In this document: in pieces, positions 53,494 to 62,341 of the stretch
How the letters are laid out: each line of letters starts with the position of its first letter
Numbering within the stretch: the first letter of the stretch is position 1
NCBI RefSeq assembly: GCF_900096945.1
Contig: NZ_FMKA01000017.1
Coordinates: forward strand, 18,402-82,401
Direction of reading: 5' to 3'
DNA: 64,000 bases
DNA from: Anaerobium acetethylicum
GTDB lineage: Bacteria > Bacillota > Clostridia > Lachnospirales > Lachnospiraceae
Notes under the pieces: generated by a model
The model's input: the letters and a program-made list of their open reading frames with translations, nothing else
What the model was told of the DNA's origin: nothing
Database searches by the model: none
Position numbers and translations under genes: made by a program

Positions 53494-55845
53494 ATGAAAA
53501 ACACAAAGCAGTGGATTCTAAACAAGATATCGAAAATAAATATCAAGAATATCCCGTTTATGGTGGAACTATATATCGTCATCTTCCTGGTGCTTGCAAT
53601 TCCCCTTGTTGCCACGACTTACATTGGTACCTCGGTTCTGATCAACTACTATCAGGATGAGATGGGTAAATTCGCAAACGACAGCCTGAGCGCTCTGAAA
53701 AAGAACAGCGAGCTGGTACTGGATAATTATGAGACTGGCATAATTAAATTAACCAAAAGCGAATATATATACAATATAAAAAATAGTACCAGCTATGATA
53801 AATTAAGGAGTTCCATGAGCAATTCAAAAGAGGCCATGGATGTTCTTGATCTTCTTGAGGATTATGCATACAGCGACCCCATGATCCAGTCCATATACAT
53901 ATATATCGAGGGGGCAGACTATGCCATCACTACCAATTATGGAATCGTGCCATTGGACGAGTGCAGGGATAAGGGAATCGTAGAAGAGTTCCAAAAAAGC
54001 AGCAGCTCAAAACTGACCCGCTGGGAACCAAGAAAGATTCCGACTTCCCAGAATACAAAAGATGCAATGGGCTACAACAACCAGGTCCTTTCCTATGTGT
54101 ATCAGCTTAACAGCCTGACTACATCCGCAAGAGGAACCGTAGTTCTGAATATTAACGAGGACAGGTTCCATAAGCTGGTAAACAGCTCGGAGTTTGATAA
54201 AAGCTCAGAACTGCTGATTATGGATCAGGGCGGGGTAGTCGTATCCCATGAAAATAGTGAAAACTTCATGGATAATATCAAGGCAGCACCTTCCATCCAG
54301 CTGATACTGGGAAGAGAGGAACAGAGTGGTTACGTGATCCTGGAAAATATCATGTACTCCTATTCAAAGGATGCCAAAAATGACTGGATTTATATCTGTA
54401 AGCATGACAACAAACTGTTGATGGAAAAAATATACAGTACGCGGAACAGCAATGCGTTTATCAACCTGATCATAATGGTCATTGCGGTGCTGGTCTTCAC
54501 CATTCTGACAAGGAGAATTTCAAGGCCTCTGAACAAGCTTATACAGAATGTGAAAAATAAAGAAGGCATGGAACTGGATAACTCCAGAAATGAGTGGTAT
54601 CTTCTTGAGGAAGCCTTCAGGCAGATTACGACCCAGGAGGAACAGCTGAAAGCAGTTGTCAAAAGCAGTGAAAGCGGTATCAAGAAGCAGTATCTGACGG
54701 AAGTGCTGAAAGGCAACTATGAAAGTACCTATAACGGAATTGATCCTACTGTTTTTCCATATGACAATTTTGTGGTAATCATTTTGGCATTCGACCAGAA
54801 GGAAGAGTTCATCAGCCGGTATACTTCGGAGCAGAGATATTATTTCAGGGCGCTGCTTCTTTCCAAAGGGGAACAGATGACGGTCGACAATGGAGTGATC
54901 CAGGGCGTTATTTTTGAAAACAAAACCATTGCCCTTATTGTAAATATGAAATCTTTCGACTGCTCCATGACTCCGATGAATCTGAAAAAACAGCTGCGCG
55001 AGATCCAGAATGAGATGCTTAAGGTGACGGATAATTCCTTTTCTGTAGGGATGGGAGGATGCCATCACGGTCTGGAAGGGATTACGAAATCGCTGCTGGA
55101 AGCCCAGGAGGCACTGGAAAGAAAAATAGTGATAGGAAGAAAGAGCATCATTATCTGGAATTCCGGCATGGAAGAAAGCGGCAGCTATTACTATCCATAC
55201 CAGAGCGAACGGCATATCATGAACTATATGAGCTCCAACAATCCGGAAAGGGTCGCAGATGAAATCAGAAGCCTGATCGCCGACATCAGAAGCCGGAGGG
55301 ACATTTCAGCTTCCAATATCTATCAGATATTCAACCAGCTGGTCGGAACCACCATGCGGTATCTGGTGGAGACCCATTCGAACATCAACGAGATATTCGG
55401 AGATATGAATCATATATACAGAAAAATGGCCGCACTTGACACTCTGGAAGAGATGGAAAAATTCATTCTCAACCTGTATGAAAAGATTTTCAGCTATCTT
55501 GAAAAGAACCAGACGGATGAAACAAACCATATTAACAGGATTATTTCTTATATAAGAGAGAACTATAAAAGCGACATCAATTTTGAAGAGATGTCTGAGA
55601 AGATAGGAATCAGCTATTCTTATGCGAGGAAAATCATGAAAGAGGCTACCAATACAAGCCTGATCGATTATCTGAACAAGTTCAGAATTGAGGAGAGCAA
55701 AAATCTGATACGCCAGACAAACAAAGCCTTCTCTGAAATAGCGGTGAGTGTGGGCTACAATAATGTCCAGAGCTTCACCAGGTATTTCAAAAAATTCGAA
55801 GGAATTACCCCTAGCGAATATAAGGAAAAGAAAGACAATCAGTAA
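53494..55845 (+). CDS. Membrane-bound AraC-family sensor-regulator (YesS/YtdP type)
   Basis: 783 residues. N-terminal membrane segment (MVELYIVIFLVLAIPLVATTYIGTSVL, about 23-49), an extracytoplasmic Cache-like sensor (about 50-310), second membrane segment (NLIIMVIAVLVFTILTRRI, about 327-345), a HAMP-like coiled region, a central domain (about 400-650) and a C-terminal AraC helix-turn-helix pair (FEEMSEKIGISYSYARKIMKEATN; FSEIAVSVGYNNVQSFTRYFKKFEGITPSEYKEK). Proteins of this layout activate pectin genes in Firmicutes. Likely senses extracellular oligosaccharide and activates this cluster. AGGAGG site. Confidence 0.92.
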   Translation: MKNTKQWILNKISKINIKNIPFMVELYIVIFLVLAIPLVATTYIGTSVLINYYQDEMGKFANDSLSALKKNSELVLDNYETGIIKLTKSEYIYNIKNSTSYDKLRSSMSNSKEAMDVLDLLEDYAYSDPMIQSIYIYIEGADYAITTNYGIVPLDECRDKGIVEEFQKSSSSKLTRWEPRKIPTSQNTKDAMGYNNQVLSYVYQLNSLTTSARGTVVLNINEDRFHKLVNSSEFDKSSELLIMDQGGVVVSHENSENFMDNIKAAPSIQLILGREEQSGYVILENIMYSYSKDAKNDWIYICKHDNKLLMEKIYSTRNSNAFINLIIMVIAVLVFTILTRRISRPLNKLIQNVKNKEGMELDNSRNEWYLLEEAFRQITTQEEQLKAVVKSSESGIKKQYLTEVLKGNYESTYNGIDPTVFPYDNFVVIILAFDQKEEFISRYTSEQRYYFRALLLSKGEQMTVDNGVIQGVIFENKTIALIVNMKSFDCSMTPMNLKKQLREIQNEMLKVTDNSFSVGMGGCHHGLEGITKSLLEAQEALERKIVIGRKSIIIWNSGMEESGSYYYPYQSERHIMNYMSSNNPERVADEIRSLIADIRSRRDISASNIYQIFNQLVGTTMRYLVETHSNINEIFGDMNHIYRKMAALDTLEEMEKFILNLYEKIFSYLEKNQTDETNHINRIISYIRENYKSDINFEEMSEKIGISYSYARKIMKEATNTSLIDYLNKFRIEESKNLIRQTNKAFSEIAVSVGYNNVQSFTRYFKKFEGITPSEYKEKKDNQ

Positions 55846-55861
55846 AACAGGAGGAAAAAAT

Positions 55862-56701
55862 ATGCTCACATTTGGAGTAAGAGCACATGATATGGATGAG
55901 GCACCTTTTGAGGAGCTGATCCGTAATATCAGTGAAAAGGGACTTGGGTGCATGCAGTTTGCACTTAAGAAATCAATATACGAATTCAGCGTGGAAAATG
56001 AGGCGCTGACACCGGGGCTGGCCATGATGATGAAGAAAATCCTTCATAAATATAACGTGGATATTGCTGTTCTGGGCTGCTATCTGAATCTCGCGACTCC
56101 CGATGAGGAGGAGCTTAAGAAGACGATGGATACCTACAAGGCTCAGATCAGGTTTGCAAAATATCTTGGCTGCGGCGTAGTGGGAACAGAGACAGGGGCT
56201 GTGAATAAAGAGTACAGGCCGGATCCGTTGAACCAGACGGAAGAAGCACTCGAAATCCTCATTAAGAATCTTGGGGAAATCGTGGCATATGCAGAAAAAG
56301 TTGGTGTTACGGTTGCAATCGAGCCGGTATACTGCCATATTGTCCATACAGTGGAAAAGGCCCGAAAAGTCCTTGACAGGATTGATTCCCCGAACCTTCA
56401 GATCATCCTTGATCCGGTCAACCTGCTCTCTCCGGAAAACCATGAAAAGCAGGATGAGATTATGAAAGAGGCCTTCGAGAAACTGGGTGAAAACATAATC
56501 GCAGTACATGCAAAGGATTTCAGGATTGAGGACAACAGCAAACTGGAAGTTTCAGCGGGAGAAGGAGATCTTAACTATCCTCTTTTATTATCCTGGCTGA
56601 AGGAGCATAAACCCTATATCCACATTCTGCTGGAAGATGTCAGGCCGGAGAAGCTTGACGTGGTCAGGGGATATATCGAGAAGAATTATGACAGTATTTA
56701 A
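55862..56701 (+). CDS. Sugar isomerase/epimerase-like TIM barrel (AP endonuclease 2 family)
   Basis: 279 residues, xylose-isomerase-like barrel: GVRAHDMDEAPFEELIRNI, CGVVGTETGAV, VAIEPVYCHIVHTVEKARKVL (metal Glu region, about 153-173), LQIILDPVNLL (Asp/Asn), AVHAKDFRI (His-Lys-Asp) and HILLEDVRPEKL (last Glu). Likely interconverts a pectin-derived sugar such as rhamnose-, galacturonate- or tagaturonate-type ketoses; family members vary too much to say. Start 55862 follows AGGAGG; the frame is open from 55748 inside the AraC gene. Confidence 0.82.
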   Translation: MLTFGVRAHDMDEAPFEELIRNISEKGLGCMQFALKKSIYEFSVENEALTPGLAMMMKKILHKYNVDIAVLGCYLNLATPDEEELKKTMDTYKAQIRFAKYLGCGVVGTETGAVNKEYRPDPLNQTEEALEILIKNLGEIVAYAEKVGVTVAIEPVYCHIVHTVEKARKVLDRIDSPNLQIILDPVNLLSPENHEKQDEIMKEAFEKLGENIIAVHAKDFRIEDNSKLEVSAGEGDLNYPLLLSWLKEHKPYIHILLEDVRPEKLDVVRGYIEKNYDSI

Positions 56702-56710
56702 ATGAGGCGG

Positions 56711-56742
56711 GAGGCAGGTGATGCAATCACCTGCCTGTTTTT
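56711..56742 (+). terminator. Terminator after the isomerase-like gene
   Basis: GGCAGGTGAT (56713-56722) and ATCACCTGCC (56726-56735) form a perfect 10-bp stem with a three-base loop, then TGTTTTT. Confidence 0.9.
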
Positions 56743-56770
56743 CTCTCATGGGACACGTCCCATGAGAGAA
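56741..56770. repeat. 30-base perfect palindrome
   Basis: TTCTCTCATGGGAC (56741-56754) and GTCCCATGAGAGAA (56757-56770) are perfect inverted arms around AC. The right arm is repeated at 56919-56932 in the next repeat unit. Confidence 0.85.
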
Positions 56771-56965
56771 AACGCTCTGCGCAGGATGTGCGGTCGGGCT
56801 GAAGGTATTTGATTGACTAGCGCCAATCAGCCCTCCGCACTGCAAAGTGTCTTCGCCCTCAAGATCGAGGGCAACGGGAGGTGAAGTGGCGAAGCCACTT
56901 TGCCTTCTTACAGGACACGTCCCATGAGAGAAAACGTTCCGCGCAGGATGTGCAGTCGGGCTGAT
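56749..56965. repeat. Hairpin repeat family C, copy 2, with a flanking direct repeat
   Basis: GGACACGTCCCATGAGAGAA ... GCGCAGGATGTGC ... GTCGGGCTGA occurs at 56751-56800 and again at 56913-56965 with few changes. Between the copies are GGTATTTGAT, CAATCAGCCCTCCGCAC, AAAGTGTCTT, GCCCTCAAGATCGAGGGC (hairpin) and GTGGCGAAGCCAC (hairpin), matching 15700-15830. A weaker copy is at 13066-13110. Confidence 0.75.
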
Positions 56966-56977
56966 TGGAGGAAGAAA

Positions 56978-58327
56978 GTGTCTAAGGATATGACAAAGGG
57001 GATGCCGGCAAAGCTGATTTTGGGATTTGCAGGCCCCCTGATTTTAGGAAATATATTTCAGCAGTTTTACAATATGGCTGATGCCGTTATAGTGGGAAGG
57101 TTTGTCGGACAGGAGGCGCTGGCGGCTGTAGGTGCCACGGGTTCGACCACTTTTTTGCTGGTCGCACTGATGATGGGGCTGACAAACGGTGCGGGAATCA
57201 TCATTTCCCAATATTATGGAGCAGAGGAATACGTCAATATGAGGAAGAGTATAATATCTCTGGCCTTTATCATACTTCTGCTGTCCATATTGACTTCGTT
57301 AACCGGAGTATTGGCGTCACGCCGGCTTCTGATGATTCTGAATACGCCGGAGAGCATCCTGGATGATGCAGTGCTGTACATGCGCATCCTATTTTCAGGT
57401 GTGTTCGGCATCGCCGCCTACAATATGTGCGGAGCCGTGCTAAGGAGCATCGGGGATTCGAAAACGCCACTGTATGCGTTGGTGCTCTCTTCAGCTATTA
57501 ATGTGGGGCTCGACCTGCTGTTCGTGATTACATTCGGATGGGGCGTCGGCGGGGCTGCGGCTGCGACAGTGATATCACAGACGGCATCAGCTGTCTTCTG
57601 TATCGCAGTCATCAAAAAGAAGCACAAGGTCCTGCACCCGCAGAAGAATGAAATCCATATAGATGCGGGGCGGATCAGGATGATTTTCCGGATGGGACTG
57701 CCTACGGCCATGCAGAGCTCCCTCATTGCTTTAAGCAACATGAGCGTCCAGAGCCTGGTAAACGGATTCGGGGCTGTCACCCTTGCGGCATACACAGCCG
57801 CAGGAAAAATAGATTCCATAGCGATCCAGCTGGTGGTTTCCATCGGAATGGCCATGTCTGTCTATTCGGGCCAGAACGTAGGCGCCGGAAATTTTGACAG
57901 GGTCATAAAGGGGCTGAAACACACCCTGGCAATCATGGTAAGCGGATGTGTGCTTACGGCAGTTATGATCGTGCTTTTCAAGGAAAGCCTTCTGGGGCTT
58001 TTCCTGAGAGGAGATGAGGCATCGGCGGCGATTTCCATTGGTTCCGAATACCTGATCATCGTATCCGTGGCATATGTGATCGCGGGCATCATGCAGTCGT
58101 TTCTGAACCTCATAAGAGGTGCCGGAGATATGTCTGCATCCATATTTGCGGGCATAATCGAGCTTTCCGCAAGAGTCCTGTTTTCCTTCGTGCTGTCAGC
58201 GAAACTAGGATCCACAGGCCTATGGATTGCAATCCCGCTTTCGTGGGGATGCGCCTGCCTCTATACGATTTTCAGATATTCGACAGGAAAATGGAAAGAA
58301 AAAAGCGTTGTGGCTAAAGCGGCATAA
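56978..58327 (+). CDS. MATE-family efflux transporter 2
   Basis: 449 residues from a GTG start (56978) seven bases after GGAGGAAG; the frame extends to 56900 but only through the repeat. About twelve membrane segments, MATE blocks AGPLILGNIFQQFYNMADAVIVGRFVGQEALAAVG (spread about 15-49) and the second-half IFRMGLPTAMQSSLIALSNM. It is only distantly like the MATE protein at 13172. In a pectin cluster its purpose is unclear; it may be unrelated cargo brought in with the flanking repeats. Confidence 0.9.
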   Translation: MSKDMTKGMPAKLILGFAGPLILGNIFQQFYNMADAVIVGRFVGQEALAAVGATGSTTFLLVALMMGLTNGAGIIISQYYGAEEYVNMRKSIISLAFIILLLSILTSLTGVLASRRLLMILNTPESILDDAVLYMRILFSGVFGIAAYNMCGAVLRSIGDSKTPLYALVLSSAINVGLDLLFVITFGWGVGGAAAATVISQTASAVFCIAVIKKKHKVLHPQKNEIHIDAGRIRMIFRMGLPTAMQSSLIALSNMSVQSLVNGFGAVTLAAYTAAGKIDSIAIQLVVSIGMAMSVYSGQNVGAGNFDRVIKGLKHTLAIMVSGCVLTAVMIVLFKESLLGLFLRGDEASAAISIGSEYLIIVSVAYVIAGIMQSFLNLIRGAGDMSASIFAGIIELSARVLFSFVLSAKLGSTGLWIAIPLSWGCACLYTIFRYSTGKWKEKSVVAKAA

Positions 58328-58386
58328 AGCAGCCCGAACAGGGCGAATTTAGAAAATAATATGGAAAAATCGAAAGGAAAATGGGG

Positions 58387-60186
58387 ATGTATACGAGCAG
58401 ATACCAGTTTTTTTATGATGAGGAGCAGAAAGAGGCTGTCTTTGTGAAGGCAGATGATCTATATGATGATCAGAAAGGCTATGGGTTTCTTACAGAGCAA
58501 AACAGGAAGGAGCAGGAGCTCCTGCAGCTTCCGGAACTGAATACGGCCTTCGAACCGTGGTACTGGCTTGCAGGTCAGGAACTGACAGTGATAGGGGCCG
58601 ATGAAAAGGGCTGTTTTCTGAAGAGTGAGGAATTGATTCCCCTGTCCTTCAAATGCAGGGTGCCGAAGCCGGGAAATTATGAAATCACCATTGGCGTTGA
58701 CGGCGGAAACGAGGGAGTGAAGGATCTCATGATATTCACGGGACGCAGGAGGCTGATGGAAAGGGGAATAGACATCAGGCCTCACGAGATTTTTGAAGAA
58801 TCCTTCACTGTCAACATCTGTGATATCATTCCGAGGGGAAAAGAGGAGGCTTATGAGGATAAGACGCTGGATGTGACCCTCATCGGAAAAAATCCAGGAA
58901 TCAGCTTTCTTGAAATCCGGGAAGCAGATTGCCCGACCATATTCATCGGAGGAGACTCAACCCTAACGGACCAGACGGCAGCATATCCTTATTATCCGGA
59001 AGCCAGCTACTGTGGATGGGCACAGATGCTTCCGGTCTGGCTGAAAAGAGGCATCGCGGTATCCAACCATGCCCACTCCGGCCTTACCACGGAGAGCTTC
59101 AGGAATGAGGGACATTTTGACATCGTCAGGAAAAATATAAAAAAGGGCGACTACTTCCTGATGCAGTTCGGGCATAACGACCAGAAGCTTCCGCATCTGG
59201 CTGCATCCGGCGGGTATGCAGAGAACCTGAGGGCCTATGTGAAGGAAATCCAGAGCCTGGGGGCTTATCCGGTCATCATAACGCCGATTGCCAGAAACAC
59301 ATGGAAAGGAAGCGACGGCAGCTACAATGACCTGCTGGAAGAATTTGCAGCAGCCTGCAGGATGGTTGCAGAGGAGTTCGGGATACCCCTCCTTGACCTC
59401 CATGAAAAAAGCATAGCATTTATCAAAAGCATAGGATTAGAAGACGGAAAGAGATACTTTTTTCCGAAAGACTATACCCACAGCAACGACTTCGGTGCCT
59501 ACCGGATGGCTGGATTTGTGGCAGAAGCCATGAAGGAAGTGAAGCTGACCTTCGCAGATGAATATGTGAAAGAAGCATGCGCAGAGTGGACGCCGCCATC
59601 AGTCATCCATATTCCGGTACCGCCGGCGGAATTCAGGGGCGCAGAGGCAGCTCTGCTTGAAGTCAGATTTACCGATATCGAAGACAGCCCGGAAAAGGAA
59701 GCCATTATGAGGCTGACAGAATCAGGGGTGATCCCCAACGATGACACTCTGTTCAGGCCGGAAGAAAAGATTACCCGTGCAGAAGCCCTCGCTTATATCA
59801 TAAAAGCAGTATCTTTTGTACCTACCAATGTATACAACGACATGTATACGGATGTCATCGGCCATGAATGGTATGCAGGAACTGTGGAATGTGCATACCA
59901 GAATGACATCGTGGATCCGGCCCTGATCGAAGGCCGGGAGTTCAGACCGGAAAAGCATGTAACGGTGGAGGAACTGGTTTCTTTCTGTGTGAATGCTTAT
60001 AAAAGCCGCAAAATGCTAAAGGAGATTCCGGAAAGCGCCTTGGAAAAAGAGGCTGCAGCATGGGCCAGACCATACATAAGGACAGCCAGTTATCTCGGAT
60101 TCCTGAAAGGAAGCAGCCAGTTGGAAAGCTGCGTGACCAGAGAGGAAGCGGCGGCTATGATCGAAAGGCTGAGGGATAGCGTGTGA
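58387..60186 (+). CDS. CE12-like rhamnogalacturonan acetylesterase with C-terminal SLH repeats
   Basis: 599 residues. Residues 1-180 are a beta-rich region (PGNYEITIGVDGG). Then an SGNH hydrolase: GGDSTLTD (S191), SGLTTESF (oxyanion Gly), QFGHNDQK (N264) and DYTH (D362, H365), as in rhamnogalacturonan acetylesterases of CE12. From about 430 to 600 are SLH-like repeats (FRPEEKITRAEALAYI; FRPEKHVTVEELVSF; CVTREEAAAMI), a surface-anchoring module. No signal peptide is visible at either possible start (58381 or 58387), which conflicts with the SLH repeats. ATG 58387 has the better spacing to AAAGGA. The stop overlaps a TIR repeat remnant. Confidence 0.85.
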   Translation: MYTSRYQFFYDEEQKEAVFVKADDLYDDQKGYGFLTEQNRKEQELLQLPELNTAFEPWYWLAGQELTVIGADEKGCFLKSEELIPLSFKCRVPKPGNYEITIGVDGGNEGVKDLMIFTGRRRLMERGIDIRPHEIFEESFTVNICDIIPRGKEEAYEDKTLDVTLIGKNPGISFLEIREADCPTIFIGGDSTLTDQTAAYPYYPEASYCGWAQMLPVWLKRGIAVSNHAHSGLTTESFRNEGHFDIVRKNIKKGDYFLMQFGHNDQKLPHLAASGGYAENLRAYVKEIQSLGAYPVIITPIARNTWKGSDGSYNDLLEEFAAACRMVAEEFGIPLLDLHEKSIAFIKSIGLEDGKRYFFPKDYTHSNDFGAYRMAGFVAEAMKEVKLTFADEYVKEACAEWTPPSVIHIPVPPAEFRGAEAALLEVRFTDIEDSPEKEAIMRLTESGVIPNDDTLFRPEEKITRAEALAYIIKAVSFVPTNVYNDMYTDVIGHEWYAGTVECAYQNDIVDPALIEGREFRPEKHVTVEELVSFCVNAYKSRKMLKEIPESALEKEAAAWARPYIRTASYLGFLKGSSQLESCVTREEAAAMIERLRDSV

Positions 60187-60217
60187 CTATGAAGGGCGCA
60201 GTCCTGAAGAGTTATAC
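60183..60217. repeat. Half copy of the TIR repeat at a stop codon
   Basis: GTGACTATGAAGGGCGCAGT and CCTGAAGAGTTAT match the right end of the element at 23031-23066. The TGA stop of the esterase gene lies within it. Confidence 0.55.
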
Positions 60218-60341
60218 ATTTAGAATAGAGAAGAATAGCAAAGAGAAGAATAAATAAGAATAAATAGGAATAGAGAATACTAGAGAAGAGCAGAGTAGAG
60301 CAGAGAAGAGTAGAGTAGAGTAGAGTAGAATCTGGAAGAAC
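60216..60341. repeat. Purine-rich simple repeats
   Basis: About 125 bases of almost pure purine plus T on this strand: units like AGAAGAATA, AGAATAAAT and AGAGTAGAGTAGAGTAGAGT. The perfect AGAGT tract spans roughly 60305-60328. No open frame. It separates the esterase and the GH43-like gene. Confidence 0.8.
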
Positions 60342-60353
60342 AGGAGAAAAAAT

Positions 60354-61307
60354 ATGGGGAAATCTGTTTTAAAAGCACCGCTGTTTGCGGACCCGGTTTA
60401 TGACGGGGCGGCAGATCCGGTGATTATCTGGAACCGTCAGGAAGAAAGCTGGTGGATCTTCTATACGAACCGCCGGGCAAACCAGCCGGGCGAGGGCGTT
60501 GCATTCGTGCATGGCACGGATATAGGAATCATAAGCTCCAAGGATGGCGGTGATACATGGGAATACCGCGGTACCGCACGGGGACTGGAGTTCGAGCCGG
60601 GGAGGAATACATTCTGGGCTCCGGAAATCCTTTTCGCAGACGGGAAGTACCATATGTACTGCAGTTACGTCAGAGGCATACCGAAGGACTGGAATGCAGG
60701 GCGGGACATCGTATATTACACAAGCGATGATCTGATGAACTGGTCCTGTGAAAAAGTAATCGAATTGTCGTCAGACAGGGTGATTGATGTCTGTATTTAT
60801 GAAATCGAGAAGGGGTTCTGGAAAATGTGGTATAAGGACGAAGTCCACGAATGCCGTACCTATTCTGCTGTCAGCAGGAATCTGAAGGACTGGGAAGTCA
60901 TTGGAGCGGAAATAACCGACAGGCCTCACGAGGGGCCGAATGTTTTTTCATTTGCCGGATGGAACTGGATGATTACGGATCCGTGGTGCGGTCTGGCTGT
61001 TTACAGGTCTGAAAACTTTTCGGACTGGGAATACAGCAGCCTGATCCTGGAAAAGCCGGGAACCCGCAGCCAGGATTCATACAGGGGCGGACATGCGGAT
61101 GTCCTGGTCCATAATGGAAAAGCATATATTTTCTATTTTGTGCATCCCGGGCTTACGGATGAAATCTGTCAAAATCCCGACTATGTCTGGGAATATGAGC
61201 AGAAGAGGACAGTGCTCCAGGTGGCGGAACTGGAATTTGTGGATGGGAAACTGATCTGTAACAGGGATAAAGGCGTCGGGGCAGGTTTTTTACGGTTCAC
61301 TATGTGA
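60354..61307 (+). CDS. GH43-like five-bladed beta-propeller glycosidase
   Basis: 317 residues. Resembles the GH43/GH117-type superfamily: YDGAADPVIIWN (base Asp region), WWIFYTNRR, TFWAPEILFADGKYHMYCSY (about 87-106), VIDVCIYEIEKGFWKMWYKDE and HEGPNVFSF (acid Glu region). No signal peptide. Exact family and substrate uncertain; likely trims side chains of pectic oligosaccharides in the cytoplasm. AGGAGA site. Last gene of the cluster; a strong terminator follows. Confidence 0.75.
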   Translation: MGKSVLKAPLFADPVYDGAADPVIIWNRQEESWWIFYTNRRANQPGEGVAFVHGTDIGIISSKDGGDTWEYRGTARGLEFEPGRNTFWAPEILFADGKYHMYCSYVRGIPKDWNAGRDIVYYTSDDLMNWSCEKVIELSSDRVIDVCIYEIEKGFWKMWYKDEVHECRTYSAVSRNLKDWEVIGAEITDRPHEGPNVFSFAGWNWMITDPWCGLAVYRSENFSDWEYSSLILEKPGTRSQDSYRGGHADVLVHNGKAYIFYFVHPGLTDEICQNPDYVWEYEQKRTVLQVAELEFVDGKLICNRDKGVGAGFLRFTM

Positions 61308-61346
61308 TCAGTAACACTTAAGCGGATTTGTGCGATAATAGGTTTG

Positions 61347-61387
61347 AAAAAGAGCTGATTTCAAATAAAAGAAATCAGCTCTTTTTC
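61347..61387 (+). terminator. Terminator of the pectin cluster
   Basis: AAAGAGCTGATTTC and GAAATCAGCTCTTT form a 14-bp perfect stem around AAATAAAA, followed by TT and C. Very strong, possibly working in both directions. Confidence 0.9.
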
Positions 61388-61444
61388 TACTTGTTATTAT
61401 TCCGATAAAAGAATATAACAAAATACAGATTGGAGGTATCTAAT

Positions 61445-61579
61445 ATGGAATATTTAACAACAATTGAGATGTCTGAAAAATGGAATATTACACCCAGAAG
61501 AATTGGGGTATTATGTTCAGAAGGGCGAATCGACGGAGCTATAAAAAAGGGAAAAACATGGTTGGGAATCAATGAATGA
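61445..61579 (+). CDS. Small excisionase/MerR-like helix-turn-helix protein (44 aa)
   Basis: MEYLTTIEMSEKWNITPRRI ... LCSEGRIDGAIKKGKTWLG is a compact winged-helix DNA-binding module common in Lachnospiraceae. GGAGGT lies nine bases before the ATG. The stop falls just as the frame of an ATP-binding protein fragment begins (ATG 61572, other frame). It may be a real small protein or the 5' end of the decayed gene after a deletion. Lies before the IS200/IS605-interrupted gene. Confidence 0.6.
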   Translation: MEYLTTIEMSEKWNITPRRIGVLCSEGRIDGAIKKGKTWLGINE

Positions 61580-61779
61580 TGAGGAACTTTTAAGAAGTGC
61601 AGGTCTTTACGGAACGGATCGTGCTACTGGAGAAAAGGGATACAATCTTGCCGCAGTTATGCTTCTTGGAAAAGATAATGTGATTAGGGATATCTGTCCA
61701 GCATATGAGACAGATGCACTTGTAAGAAAGATTAACGTAGACAGATATGATGACAGAGAAATAGTGAGAACTAATTTAA
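61572..61779 (+). pseudogene. AAA-4/AlbA-type ATP-binding protein, internal fragment (left of IS)
   Basis: Reads NDEELLRSAGLYGTDRATGE ... GKDNVIRDICPAYETDALVR ... VDRYDDREIVRTNLI, the middle of proteins with an AlbA_2 and divergent AAA-4 domain (RecG-like transcriptional regulator/helicase annotations). The N-terminal AlbA part is absent; the frame is broken by the IS200/IS605 insertion at 61780. It continues at 63576 with the frame restored. The open frame ends inside the IS at 61871. Confidence 0.8.
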
Positions 61780-61890
61780 TTGAAAAAAAACCATCGCATT
61801 CTCGTGACTTTAGTCGTGAGTTAGACGGAAAAATGACAACTGTTATATCTTTAAGTTTCTTTCATGCATAACGTATGGTATCATATATCT

Positions 61891-62319
61891 ATGATAAAAA
61901 CATCGGATTCACCCAAAGAAAACAAACTTACATATGGTCGTGGATATGTGTACTCATTACAATATCATATCGTGTGGTGTACAAAATACAGAAAAGCAGT
62001 TCTTTCCAACGGGATAGACGAACAATGCAAAGTCCTGCTTTCTAACATGTCTGAGAAATACCGTTTTAAGATTATAGCCATAGAAGTGATGCCTGACCAT
62101 ATTCACCTGCTGCTTGATTGCAGACCGCAATTTATGATTTCAGATATGGTAAAGATCTTCAAAGGGAACATAGCTAGGAGGCTGTTCCTTGATTATCCAG
62201 ACCTGAAGAAACAATTATGGGGCGGACATTTATGGAATCCTTCCTATTGTGTAGTTACAGTAAGCGACAGGAGTAATGAGCAGGTCGCACACTATATCAA
62301 TACACAAAAAAAAAAATAA
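61891..62319 (+). CDS. tnpA: IS200/IS605 Y1 transposase TnpA
   Basis: 142 residues from ATG 61891 (frame open from 61864). HUH motif PDHIHLLLD (H70, H72), and the nucleophile Tyr in AHYINTQ (Y135), plus typical YSLQYHIVWCTKYRK and WGGHLWNPSYCVVTVSD. It cuts and joins single-stranded DNA ends. The last codons are an A11 run (lysines), which invites frameshifting, but the protein is complete. No clear ribosome site at 61891. Confidence 0.92.
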   Translation: MIKTSDSPKENKLTYGRGYVYSLQYHIVWCTKYRKAVLSNGIDEQCKVLLSNMSEKYRFKIIAIEVMPDHIHLLLDCRPQFMISDMVKIFKGNIARRLFLDYPDLKKQLWGGHLWNPSYCVVTVSDRSNEQVAHYINTQKKK

Positions 62320-62341
62320 CAAAGACAAGGAGGCGCATCCA

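Noticed and set aside
56741..56965. CRISPR-like direct repeats
   Set aside because: Only two copies of about 50 bases with a 110-base hairpin core between; no regular short repeat-spacer series and no cas genes.
61891..62319. Frameshifted tnpA because of the A11 run near its end
   Set aside because: The HUH and Tyr motifs are all upstream of the run and the frame ends three lysines later in a normal place.
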